From the NCBI RefSeq assembly GCF_964340395.1, contig NC_135551.1:2717001-2781000 (forward strand): DNA of 64,000 nt. Reading direction: 5' to 3'. The translations under genes were made by a program, and so were the position numbers. Below are positions 40,501 to 50,212 of this stretch, one piece after another. The DNA is from Glandiceps talaboti (Eukaryota > Hemichordata > Enteropneusta > Spengelidae). Numbering within the stretch: position 1 is the stretch's first letter; each line of letters starts with the position of its first letter. A model generated the notes under the pieces. It had not been told where the DNA came from and made no database searches. It saw only the letters and a list, made by a program, of their open reading frames with translations.

Positions 40501-43122
40501 TGGTGATTGTTCAAGCTATATTAAAATGGAATAATACTCCTTAGAAACGTTTGTAAATAATTGACTTTGTTCTATTGCAGTGCATGATGGGAATAGAATG
40601 GAATAATTTGAGTTTAGAATGGTGATTATCCAACCTATATTAAAATGGAATAATACTCCTTAGTAATGTTTGTAAACAAGTGACTTTGTTCTATTGCAGT
40701 GCATGATGGGAATAGAATAGAATAATTTGATGGTAGATTGGTGATTATCCAACCTATATTAAAGTGGAATAATACTCCTTAGTAATGTTTGTAAACAACT
40801 AACTTTGTTCTTTTGCAATGTATGATTGGAATAAAATGGAATAATTTGATGGTAGAGTGGTGATTGTCCAACCCTTATTGTAATGGAATAATCCTTCTCC
40901 TTAGTAACATTTGTAAACAACTAACTTTGTTCTATTGCAATGTATAATGGGAATAGAATAGAATAATTTGAGGGTAGAGTGGTGATTGTCCAACCCTTAT
41001 TGTAATGGAATAATTCTTCTTCTTAGTAACATTTGTAAACAACTAACTTTGTTCTATTGCAATGTATTATGGGAATAGAATGTAATCATTTGATGTTAGA
41101 ATGGTGATTGTCCAACGTATATTAAAATGGAATAATGCTCCTTAGTAACATTTGTAAACAAGTGTCTTTATTCTATTGCAGTGCATGATGGGAATAGAAT
41201 GGAATAATTTGATGTTAGAATTGTGATTGTTCAACCTATATTAAAATGGAATAATACTCTTTAGTAACATTTGTAAACAAGTGACTTTGTTCTATTGCAA
41301 TGAATGGTTGGAATAGAATAGAATAATTTGATGGTAGAGTGGTGATTGTCCAACCTAAATTAAAATGGAATAATACTCCTTAGTAACATTTGTAAACAAG
41401 TGACTTTGTTCTATTGCAATGTATGATGGGAATAGAATAGAATAATTTGATGGTAGAGTGGTGATTGTTCAACCTGTATTAAAATTGAACAATACTCCTT
41501 AGTAACATTTGTAAACAAGTGACTTTGTTCTATTGCAATGTATGATGGGAATAGAATGGAATAATTTGATGGTAGAATGGTGATTATCCAACCTGTATTA
41601 AAATGGAATAATACTCCTTAGTAACATTTGTAAACAACTAACTTTGTTCTTTTGTAATGTATGATGGGAATAGAATAGAATAAATTGATGGTAGAGTGGT
41701 GATTGTCCAACCCTTATTGTAATAGAATAATCCTTCTCCTTAGTAACATTTGTAAACAACTAACTTTATTCTTTTGCAATGTATGATGGGAATAGAATGT
41801 AATCATTTAATGTTAGAATGGTGATTGTCCAACGTATATTAAAATGGAATAATGCTCCTTAGTAACATTTGTAACTTTGTTCTTTTGCAATGTATGATGG
41901 GAATAAAATGGAATAATTTGATGGTAGAATTGTGATTGTCCAACCCTTATTGTAATGGAATAATCCTTCTCCTTAGTAACATTTGTAAACAACTAACTTT
42001 GTTCTATTGCAATGTATGATGGGAATAGAATAGAATAATTTGATGGTAGAATGGTGATTGTTCAACCTATATTAAAATGGAATAATACTCCTTAGTAATG
42101 TTTGTAAACAAGTGACTTTGTTCTATTGCAATGTATGATGGGAATAGAATAGAATAATGTGATGGTAGAATGGTGATCGTTCAACCTATATTAAAATGGA
42201 ATAATTCTCCTTAGTAACGTTTGTAAACAAGTGACTTTGTTCTATTGTAGTGCATGATGGGAATAGAATAGAATAATTTGATGGTAGAGTTGTGATTGTC
42301 CAACCTATATTAAAATGGAATGACACTCCTTAGTAACGTTTGTAAATAATTGACTTTGTTCTATTGCAGTGCATGATGGGAATATAATAGAATAATTTGA
42401 TGGTAGAATGGTGATTATCCAACCTATATTAAAATGGAATAATACTCCTTAGTAACATTTGTAAACAACTAACTTTGTTCTATTGCAATGCATGATGGGA
42501 ATAGAATAGAATAATTTGATGGTAGAGTGGTGATTATCCAACCTATATTAAAGTGGAATAATACTCCTTAGTAATGTTTGTAAACAAATGACTTTGTTCT
42601 ATTGCAATGTATGATGGGAATAGAATAGAATAATTTCATGGTAGAATGGTGATTATCCAGCCTATATTAAAATGGAATAATACTCCTTAGTATCATTTGT
42701 AAACAACTAACTTTGTTCTTTTGTAATGTATGATGGGAATAAAATGGAATAATTTGATCGTAGAGTGGTGATTGTCCAACCCCTATTGTAATGGAATAAT
42801 CCTTCTGCTTAGTAACATTTGTAAACAACTAACTTTGTTCTATTGCAATGTATGATGGGAATAGAATGTAATCATTTGACGGTAGAGTGGTGATTGTCCA
42901 ACGAATATTAAAATGGAATAATGCTCCTTAGTAACATTTGTAAATAATTGACTTTGTTCTATTGCAGTGCATGATGGGAATAGAATAGAATAATTTGATG
43001 GTAGAATGGTGATTATCCAGCCTATATTAAAATGGAATAATACTCCTTAGTATCATTTGTAAACAACTAACTTTGTTCTTTTGTAATGTATGATGGGAAT
43101 AAAATGGAATAATTTGATGGTA
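37541..43122 (+). repeat. ~8-kb higher-order repeat, partial copy 2
   Basis: Repeats the order of 29.3-34.5 kb with a 358-bp gain, then ends with a single 2,985-type unit instead of two. Its last monomers (with tagtatcatttg) match the end of the second 2,985-bp unit at about 37.45 kb rather than the first, which suggests unequal exchange between units. Confidence 0.82.
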
Positions 43123-44443
43123 GAATTGTGATTGTCCAACCCCTATTGTAATGGAATAATCCTTCTCCTTAGTAACATTTGAAAACAACTAACTTTGTTC
43201 TTTTTTAATGTATGATGGGAATAAAATGGAATAATTTGATGGTAGAGTGGTGATTGTCCAACCTATATTAAAATGAAATAATCCTTCTCCTTAGTAACAT
43301 TTGAAAACAAGTGACTTTGTTCTATTGCAGTGCATGATGGGAATAGAATAGAATAATTTGATGGTAGAGTGGTGATTGTCCAACCCCTAGGAATAATCCT
43401 TCTCCTTAGTTACATTTGTAAACAACTAACTTTGTTCTATTGTAATGTATTATGGGAATAGAATGTAATCATTTGATGTTAGAATGGTGATTGTCCAACC
43501 TATATTAAAGTGGAATGATACTCCTTAGTAACGTTTGTAAACAAGTGACTTTGTTCTATTGCAATGCATGATGGGAATAGAATAGAATAATTTGATGGTA
43601 GAGTAGTGATTGTTCAACCTATATTAAAATGGAATAATACTCCTTAGTAATGTTTGTAAACAAATGACTTTGTTCTATTGCAATGCATGATGGGAATAGA
43701 ATAGAATAATTTGATGGTAGAGTAGTGATTGTTCAACCTATATTAAAATGGAATAATACTCCTTAGTAATGTTTGTTAACAACTAACTTTGTTCTTTTGC
43801 AATGTATGATGGTAATAGAATGTAATCATTTGATGGTAGAGTGGTGATTATCCAACGTATATTAAAATGGAATAATACTCCTTAGTAATGTTTGTAAACA
43901 AATGACTTTGTTCTATTGCAATGTATGGTTGGAATAGAATAGAATAATTTGATGGTAGAGTGGTGATTGTCCAACCCCTATTGTAATGGAATAATCCTTC
44001 TCCTTAGTAACATTTGTAAACAACTAACTTTGTTCTATTGCAATGTATGATGGGAATAGAATAGAATAATTTGATGTTAGAATGGTGATTATCCACCCTA
44101 TATTAAAATGTAATAATGCTCCTTAGTAACATTTGTAAACAAGTAACTTTGTTCTATTGCAGTGCATAATGGGAATAGAATAGAATAATTTGATGTTAGA
44201 ATGGTGATTATCCACCCTATATTAAAATGTAATAATGCTCCTCAGTAACATTTGTAAACAACTAACTTTGTTCTATTGCAATGTATGATGGGAATTGAAT
44301 ATATTAAATTGATGGTAGAGTGGTGATTCTTCAACCTATATTAAAATGAAATAATCCCTCTCCTTAGTAACTTTTTTAAACAACTAACTTTGTTCTACTG
44401 CAATGTATGATGGGAATTGAATATAACAATATGATGGTAGAAT
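43123..44443 (+). repeat. Divergent edge of the satellite array
   Basis: Monomers here are visibly more varied than in the core: tgaaaacaac, a shortened junction ccctaggaata at about 43387, gtttgttaac, gaattgaatata, ctactgcaatg. I see one near-duplicated pair (43,600-43,740) but no long higher-order unit. Greater divergence at an array edge is expected when homogenisation is weaker there. Confidence 0.85.
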
Positions 44444-44850
44444 CACAGGGTAAAGGACCAATGATCAATTTTGTACTCACGATTTTCCGGATTTCTAATG
44501 TTATTTTCTGTATATTTCAAATAAAGTTTTAAATACTGTTTCCTCTTACTGTTTTTTTCTATTTCCTACCTGATATCAATGTCTTATCTGAGTTTTTATC
44601 AGCTTTGCATTAATTAGCTTGCTAGAACAAACTCACTATTTGCCCAAATTAACGCATTATGCCGTGAGTGTAAACATCTACTGATCCGACTAAATGGTAA
44701 TACACGTGTACATTGATATCAGGTAGGAAATAGAAAAAAAAACAGTAAGAGGAAACAGTATTTAAAACTTTATTTGAAATATACAGAAAATAATATTAGA
44801 AATCCGGAAAATCGCGAGTACAAAATTGATCATAGGTCCTTTACCCTGTG
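44444..44850. mobile_element. 407-bp foldback MITE inserted in satellite
   Basis: Long terminal inverted repeats of about 135-140 bp begin cacagggtaaaggacc on the left and read ggtcctttaccctgtg on the right. They differ by only a few bases and enclose about 130 bp of unrelated sequence. The flanks repeat gtagaat at 44437-44443 and 44851-44857. If the last g of the right end is counted as flank, the duplication is the 8 bp ggtagaat. Both readings fit the satellite sequence gatggtagaatggtg as the target. No coding capacity. The CAGGG-type end and 8-bp duplication suggest a hAT-like non-autonomous element; the superfamily is inferred. Confidence 0.88.
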
Positions 44851-45277
44851 GTAGAATGGTGGTTGTGCATCCTATATTAAATGGGAATAAAACTCCTTAG
44901 TAACATTTGTAAACAACTAACTTTGTTCTTTTGTAATGTATGATGGGAATAAAATGGAATAATTTAATGTTAGAATGATGATTGTCCAACGTATATTAAA
45001 ATGGAATAATACTCCTTAGTAACATTTGTAAACAACTAACTTTGTTCTTTTTTAATGTATGATGGTAATAAAATGGAATAATTTGATGGTAGAGTGGTGA
45101 TTGTCCAACCCCTATTGTAATGGAATAATCCTTCTCCTTAGTAACATTTGTGAACACTTGACTTTGTTCTATTGCAGTGCATGATGGGAATAGTATAGAT
45201 TAATTTGATGTTAGAATTGCGATTGTCGAACGTATATTAAAATGGAATAATATCCTTTTGCATTTGTTGTATTGCAG
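44851..45277 (+). repeat. Terminal satellite monomers
   Basis: The last three to four monomers of the array, right of the MITE. They are degenerate (for example gtgaacacttg and gaattgcgattgtcg), and the last one is shortened, reading tatccttttgcatttgttg before ending at tattgcag. The same junction, satellite gcag followed by non-satellite aattcagaatgat, is found inverted at about 50200-50213. Confidence 0.85.
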
Positions 45278-45728
45278 TTTATAAAATTCAGAATGATTCG
45301 GAATCGGATCTCCACCTAAGACCACAGGGGTGTGTAATATTTCATCGATTGTTTTTTTCTTATTGCTTAGAATGTCGTTTTCTTAGGAAAATATCGTACG
45401 AATCTTGCTGCTACAAATGTATCAATCTCTATACTACGAAGAAAGATTCCCCTTACATGTAGGAATAAATATTAATCAAAAGGTTGTTATATTTAGTCTG
45501 TAGACCTGGAAAACAACAATCTATGAAATATTACACGCCCCTGTGCCCAAGACTACTGGTCTTGCTACTGCTACTGGTTATTCTCAATATTTCCTCAAAC
45601 TTTCATGGCATAATACCAGTGTCTCTTCCAATCGTTCCAGTCTCTGTCTATACCCAATGTCCTAGAACTCCTTACAGCAACTAGTACTACCGATTTACCA
45701 CTGGTTACATCTTCAAGTGATTTGATCA
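45278..45728 (+). repeat. Left arm of inverted duplication
   Basis: Non-satellite DNA next to the array. Its parts 45281-45322 and about 45590-45728 are the reverse complement of 50001-50212. About 115 bp around 45594-45708 appears identical in both arms. The arm is interrupted by a 223-bp MITE at 45323. Read on the minus strand, both arms have the same open frame ending AMKV-stop, with the stretch SGKSVVLVAVRSSRTLG. Identity at the DNA level is so high that this need not reflect selection. Confidence 0.85.
45323..45545. mobile_element. 223-bp hAT-like MITE in left arm
   Basis: Terminal inverted repeats of about 34 bp start cacaggggtgtgtaatattt and end with the matching cgcccctgtg. The flanks are cctaagac (45315-45322) and cccaagac (45546-45553), an 8-bp target duplication with one mismatch. 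The inverted sister sequence near 50,170-50,185 reads ccaaagac once with no element, so it is an empty site. No coding potential. An 8-bp duplication with CA-GGG ends fits the hAT superfamily; this assignment is inferred. Confidence 0.85.
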
Positions 45729-45806
45729 CTTCTGGTACAGAGGAGAGAGTAGGCCGACGAAAATCAAACGTACAATGTTACGCTCCCCACTCGGGCACAA
45801 ATGACT

Positions 45807-47226
45807 AGTGTACACCAAGCATTAGGGGAAAACCATTTGACTTCTGGGGGGCGGGGGTATGGAGGATTTTGAGGGAAAAAAATCTGTATCCAGGTGAACC
45901 AGAAAAAAAAATTTGATCCTGTAATGGCTTGAGAAAAAAAATTGTCATAACAGACAGAAGTGAAAAAGAAAAATTTGTCACAATGCACCAGAAATGAGCA
46001 AATTTGGAAACCTTATTCTCATGTATTCTTAGGTGGCGTGCCGCCATAGGCGGCGCAAATGGTTTTACAAGTATAAATTCCTGTTTTTTTCCAGCACTTA
46101 TCATTAAAGCATGCACTATATAGCTCTGCTTTAAACCCAAGTGCACACAAAGTTTTCCTTTCCTTTTCTGACCCAAGAAAACATATTTCAGGATTTTTGT
46201 TGCAATATCTCAATGACACAGTCAATATCTGAAGGGGACTATTTGGTTTCTGTAAATTAAGACAATTTAAAAAACAAGACAGGAGTCAATAAACTAGTGT
46301 TAAAATCAATATATTTTTCTTTCAATATAAATCTCTTATAAAGATATACAAATAAATCTTTCTCAAGTTAACAATGAAAATTGAGGAACAACAAATATAA
46401 CGAAATACAAAAAATAATATCTTCCCTGAGAACTTAGAGAAATTGACTGATTCAAAGAAAAGCAGGTTTAGTACTGATCAGAGTTGATTTTGGAACTGTT
46501 CTATAATTTAAAGTTGTAATTTAACATTTTCACACAAAAAAATTATTTTCCCCTTGATTTGCATCTTAAAGCTAAGTATCCTAAAGCTATTAGTTAAACT
46601 GTACTTTTCTACTTCTTGTATCTGTATTGTGCATTTATCTTGTTTTGTCTCTGTACGTTTTTTGAAAATTACACATGCAAGATATTTTCTTCTGGTTCCT
46701 GGAACTACTATGATGGGGTCAGGAGTACAGCACTCCCCAGATCAGTCAGCTCCTCAGGGATATTTTACCAGTCATCTTTTGTACATACAAATTTAAGTAG
46801 CAGAAGTATGGTTAGTAGACAGACGTCTTTCATACTAACTACTAATTCTTCTACTTGCACAGAACAGGTTATTTAGAGGTACAGTTGTGAACCATTGTGA
46901 CATGGTATAGGTATGAATAGACTGTAAGATACGTCGTGACGTTTCGCCCTCACCGGCCTCCTCTCACATAGGGGTTGGCCGATGTTTGAGGGCGCCCCGT
47001 CACGGCGAACCTTACTACAGACTAAGGTATGAACAACGCATTACAAACTTAATGACTAATTAAAAAAATTTGCACTGCTACTCCATTTGAAAAAAAAAAT
47101 TGATGCAGGACTGACAGTAGAAAAAAAATTGACTGGAAAAAAAATTTGCTCCCATGGCATACCTACTTCCTCCATACCCCCCCCCCCCAGAAATCAAATG
47201 GTTCTCCCCTTATTATAACGTGTACT
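45807..47226. mobile_element. ~1.4-kb terminal-inverted-repeat element, no intact gene
   Basis: The left end around 45821-45870 (aggggaaaaccatttga, then a G-run and tatggagga) is matched in reverse complement at about 47165-47212 (tcctccata, a C-run, then tcaaatggttctcccct). Weaker similarity may extend out to gtgtac at both ends. A-rich tracts (aaaaaaaattg type) lie inside both ends. The interior contains a GC-rich imperfect hairpin at 46930-47010. The longest open frame is a 123-codon minus-strand frame at 45805-46176 that I do not recognise and that overlaps the terminal repeat, so I do not call a gene. A target duplication could not be fixed, and the family is unknown. Confidence 0.6.
46930..47010. 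other. GC-rich imperfect hairpin
   Basis: In an AT-rich setting this stretch reads cgtcgtgacg, tttcgccctcaccggcc, then ggccgatgtttgagggcg and cccgtcacggcg. The two halves pair imperfectly around a loop near 46965. It lies inside the 1.4-kb element and may be part of its transposition or replication signals. The function is unknown. Confidence 0.45.
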
Positions 47227-48129
47227 GTGTAGATACACGGACAGTCAACATTTTACTTGTAACCGGTTCTATTTGCATGTATATGTACTCCAAAGTTTTG
47301 AAACTAGTAGGTGGCCATGTCTCCCATGAGCTGGAGTGTTTCCATCGTCTACAATGGCAATGTATCTTTATTGAACAATGAATAAAGAACGAGTTTATTC
47401 TCGCTGATTCACAACAATTACGTGTATTAATAGAGTAAGTGATGTGCAATCAAGACAATTTGTCAGACAGTTTTTAAGAATGAATTATGCCTTTTACGCT
47501 ATTTAGGAGTAAACCAGCAACGCCATTCTGCGTAATGGGGGCTAGGGAATAGGAGTGTTTGATTACAAATATTACTATTATTTATAAATATTTTACATTC
47601 TTGGGTAAGAGGGTAAAGAGTGAACGGCAAACAGCAAAGCTAGTCCACTCCGTCTCCCCGGACACTGGCAGTGCACTATTTGTACAATTGAGGGCAGTAG
47701 ACAGAAATTTACACTACAAATAAATAAGATTCACATATTACTCATAGTTTATATTGTAGAAAGTAATTCCCGAAGTGAGTTGCGAAATTCATTCCTAAAA
47801 GACTCAACACTAAGATCAACTGTTCCAAAATACAGTAACAGTATAGAAAATTGCAATTTTTTCCATTTCTGTGTTCATTTTTGGGATGACGAGATAGTCT
47901 TTGTCTTTACTAGGAATGCTATAGTGGTGATTAGTAAAAGCACAGTAATCTGTTATATATGATGAGGTAAAGTCAAACACGAAAGTACATTTTTGTAGCT
48001 TATGCAGTTTGAAAATATCCAGAATATGTAATTAGGTGAAAAGTTCAGTTGAGTTTGTAGTGCGCGTGGTTACTGAAAGTTATGGCTCTGACTGCCATCT
48101 TCTGGGAGATATAGATATTTAGTAAATGT
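47227..48129. other. No gene seen
   Basis: About 900 bp of AT-rich non-satellite DNA. Short open frames exist on both strands (for example 47213-47449 minus and 47780-47962 plus), but none has recognisable domains, splice context or codon bias that I can see. Confidence 0.6.
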
Positions 48130-48330
48130 GAATGGTAAGTGGAGCCTCAAACCTCCAGGCCATATGAAATGTGTGGTGTCAAAGAGCCTTGGTGACGAAT
48201 GGTAAGTGGCGCCTCAAACCTCCAGGCCATATGAAATGTGTGGTGTCAAAGAGCCTTGATGACGAATGGTAAGTGGAGCCTCAAACCTCCAGGCCATATG
48301 AAATGTGTGGTGTCAAAGAGCCTTGATGAC
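48130..48330 (+). repeat. 67-bp tandem triplication
   Basis: Three consecutive 67-bp units begin gaatggtaagtgg at 48130, 48197 and 48264 and end gccttgatgac or gccttggtgac. Only two substitutions separate them (gga versus gcg near the start, and ggt versus gat near the end). Each unit carries a donor-like g/gtaagt, but I see no exon attached. Confidence 0.93.
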
Positions 48331-48960
48331 CAAGACTACATTCTCGCAAGCCAGAGCACATATTTGTTCTGAGTCTCGGACGGTGCCGTAAAGAGGCTGT
48401 GTTTTACGACAATGCAAGACTATGGCATTTACTGAATGATTTTTGACACACAAACATATTGTCATACACGTGTTGCGTCAAAAAACCTGGTCGGATGTCA
48501 ATGTAATTTGTAGTGAGGATAAAAAATGCGTTAAATATTGCATGGATATTGGTACAACAATTATGAAAGTTACAGCAAATTTTTAAAATTTTCTTTATGC
48601 ATTTCAGCTGTAGATAAATACGTATACCAAAGAACTCATTATATTAAACATATCACCGGTTGCTTTCTGACTGTTTTTTTTCTCTAAACAACGGATTTTC
48701 CATTTGTAATACAGTCTGTTCTTAAACATGATGTCGTTGTTAGCAATAGCTTTCAATATACATAAAAAACAAATACTCATTCGTCATCACAGATTTACTT
48801 AAGAATTCAATCATAACGTTTAATTGGCAGACTGTCAGACAAAGTCACGTGTCAAATAGTACATTTAAACTGATTTATTTCACACTCTTCTAGAAAATGA
48901 TGATAGATATACAGTATTTACAATAAAAATATATTACATTCAAAGTCTCCTAATCTCAAA
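48331..48960. other. No gene seen
   Basis: AT-rich sequence without a recognisable feature. A short T-run lies near 48675. Both strands are broken by stops. Confidence 0.55.
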
Positions 48961-48983
48961 ATAAATTGACCAATATTCTTCTT

Positions 48984-49103
48984 TTAGTTGCTACGACTGC
49001 GGGTACCAACAAAATTAACGCTGGCTATACATGGACCACTGGAACATTGGAGACGTCTTCTGGTTCTATGCAGCTGTAGTACACGACAACGGCCAAACCA
49101 TTC
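48984..49103 (-). other. Candidate terminal exon or pseudo-exon (weak)
   Basis: On the minus strand a good-looking splice acceptor (pyrimidine-rich tract, then tgtatgtcttcccag) ends at 49104, followed by sequence that is open to a stop at 48984-48986 in one frame. In a second frame it reads NGLAVVVYYSCIEPEDVSNV and then meets a stop. An open minus-strand stretch at 49349-49611 lies upstream and could supply an earlier exon. I recognise no family. Open frames on both strands and the lack of homology make this speculative. It could be a decayed fragment of a mobile element. Confidence 0.18.
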
Positions 49104-49348
49104 CTGGGAAGACATACAGAGAGAGGGAAAGCTGGTTAACGATCGTAGACCATTACTCAAAATTGTAAAGAACTGGTATAGGTTTTTTGTGTGAATGTTG
49201 TTACTATTCTGCATATTGTTTTACTAAAAATACACCAACATATATTTTCTGCGTGTCTACCGTATTATGTTGTGGCTGATGTTCTCACAAAATAGTAGTA
49301 AAAGTACAGCGAAATCAGGTAAAATTGACTGTACAGTCACTCGCCACG

Positions 49349-49611
49349 TCACCTCACGTGAGTAGCACTTAATCCAGTGAGTTGATATTTTCTAAGAGCA
49401 GCTGTATTAATAAGACAATCTATAATATATTTTGTAATGTCATTCTCGCCGTCCTCCATATCATCGTTGCTAGGATACCGTTGTCTCCTGAAACTGGTTT
49501 CTTCTTGGTATGTGGTAATGTCGAGAAGACCAAGATGCATGGACTGTGAATTAGCAGTGGATGGTAGATGGTTGCTAGGATACATATCAGCTGATGAAGT
49601 CTCGCCAGTCA
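49349..49611 (-). other. Unrecognised open stretch, possible exon (weak)
   Basis: An 87-codon open stretch on the minus strand. It has no ATG at its left boundary, where a stop lies just upstream. It encodes a polar, acidic sequence around DDMEDGENDITKYI, and the opposite strand is also open (49437-49718). It is followed by a possible donor (gag/gtgacg) whose phase would fit the acceptor at 49104. No domain recognised. Confidence 0.15.
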
Positions 49612-50000
49612 ATCATTCGAGGAGAAAGGATGGGGACAGTGTCTTCATTGTTGACATGGTTACCCGATACAACCAATTACAAATGCACAGGGTCGTATTC
49701 GGTGTTATCTTTGAATAAAAGAATAAAACGTATTAGCATGTAATATCTAAAAAGAAAAAAAAGAAAAAAAAGTCAAGATGTGTGAACTCAAAAGTGACTA
49801 ATAATGGTATGTACTTGATTTATTTCTATAATCAACACCAAACTTGACAGACACATTTTATGATGATATATTTGATGTTGAACATTTCTATGACTCTGAA
49901 CATAATGACGTCACACAACTTGTGACCATTAATATGTTGAGATGAAAAGTACGAGTATTTACCTGCAAATCCAAGTTCATGAAGAATTTCATCCAAATCT
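49612..50000. other. No gene seen
   Basis: About 390 bp holding a short purine tract (aaaaagaaaaaaaag near 49750) and nothing else I can name. Confidence 0.5.
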
Positions 50001-50212
50001 GATCAAATCACTTGGAGACGTAAACAGTGGTAAATCGGTAGTACTAGTTGCTGTAAGGAGTTCTAGGACATTGGGTATAGACAGAGACTGGAACGATTGG
50101 AAGAGACACTGGTATTATGCCATGAAAGTTTGAGGAAATATTAAATATAAACAGTAGCACATTAATAAGTCTTTGGTGGAGATCCGATTCCAGATCATTC
50201 TGAATTTCAACC
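50001..50212 (-). repeat. Right arm of inverted duplication
   Basis: Reverse complement of the left arm at 45278-45728, without the MITE. It ends at the same satellite junction as the left arm (cattctgaatttcaacctgc). About 115 bp appears identical to the left arm. Outside that, small substitutions and one diverged stretch of about 40 bp are visible. Plus-strand frame 49942-50133 (63 codons, ending YYAMKV) runs through it. Confidence 0.85.

Larger units (their letters stand above)
1..44443 (+). repeat. Satellite array, ~119-bp monomer, main block
   Basis: Unbroken head-to-tail array of a monomer that is 119 bp in its commonest form. Landmarks in order are ctccttagtaacatttgtaa, a variable 9-bp segment (acaagtgac or acaactaac), tttgttctattgcagtgcat, gatgggaatagaat, aatttgatggtag, then gattatccaacctatatt and aaaatggaataat. 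Recurrent variants are a linker reading ccttctcc instead of actcc (+3 bp), gtagtggtg instead of gtagagtggtg (-2 bp), an 8-bp loss giving gtaactttg, and a 72-bp truncated monomer. All copies have the same orientation. Dividing the length by 119 gives roughly 375 copies. I see no gene inside. The short minus-strand frames recur because monomers are nearly identical and happen to lack stops in some frames. The array runs off the left edge of the window. Its role (centromeric, pericentromeric or other heterochromatin) cannot be told from sequence alone. Confidence 0.98.

Noticed and set aside
1-45277. Regularly spaced repeats as a CRISPR array.
   Set aside because: The repeats are contiguous 119-bp monomers without unique spacers, and no cas-like genes are present. 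This is a eukaryotic satellite.
1-45277. CENP-B box as evidence for a centromere.
   Set aside because: I saw no TTCG-4N-A-2N-CGGG pattern in the monomers; they lack CGGG altogether. Centromere identity is left open.
1-45277. ttctattgcag in each monomer as splice acceptors.
   Set aside because: It resembles a pyrimidine tract plus CAG, but no open exon or donor follows, and the word simply belongs to the monomer.
45764-46225. Overlapping minus-strand frames of 68-123 codons.
   Set aside because: They overlap the inverted end of the 1.4-kb element and its A/T tracts, contain low-complexity Phe-rich stretches, and match no family I recognise.
46554-46876. Two overlapping plus-strand frames of 80 and 86 codons.
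   Set aside because: They are in different frames over the same bases, inside a non-coding mobile element, with no domain.
46930-47010. GC-rich hairpin as a tRNA or other structured RNA gene.
   Set aside because: It does not fold as a cloverleaf and lacks A- and B-box sequences. It is better seen as part of the surrounding element.
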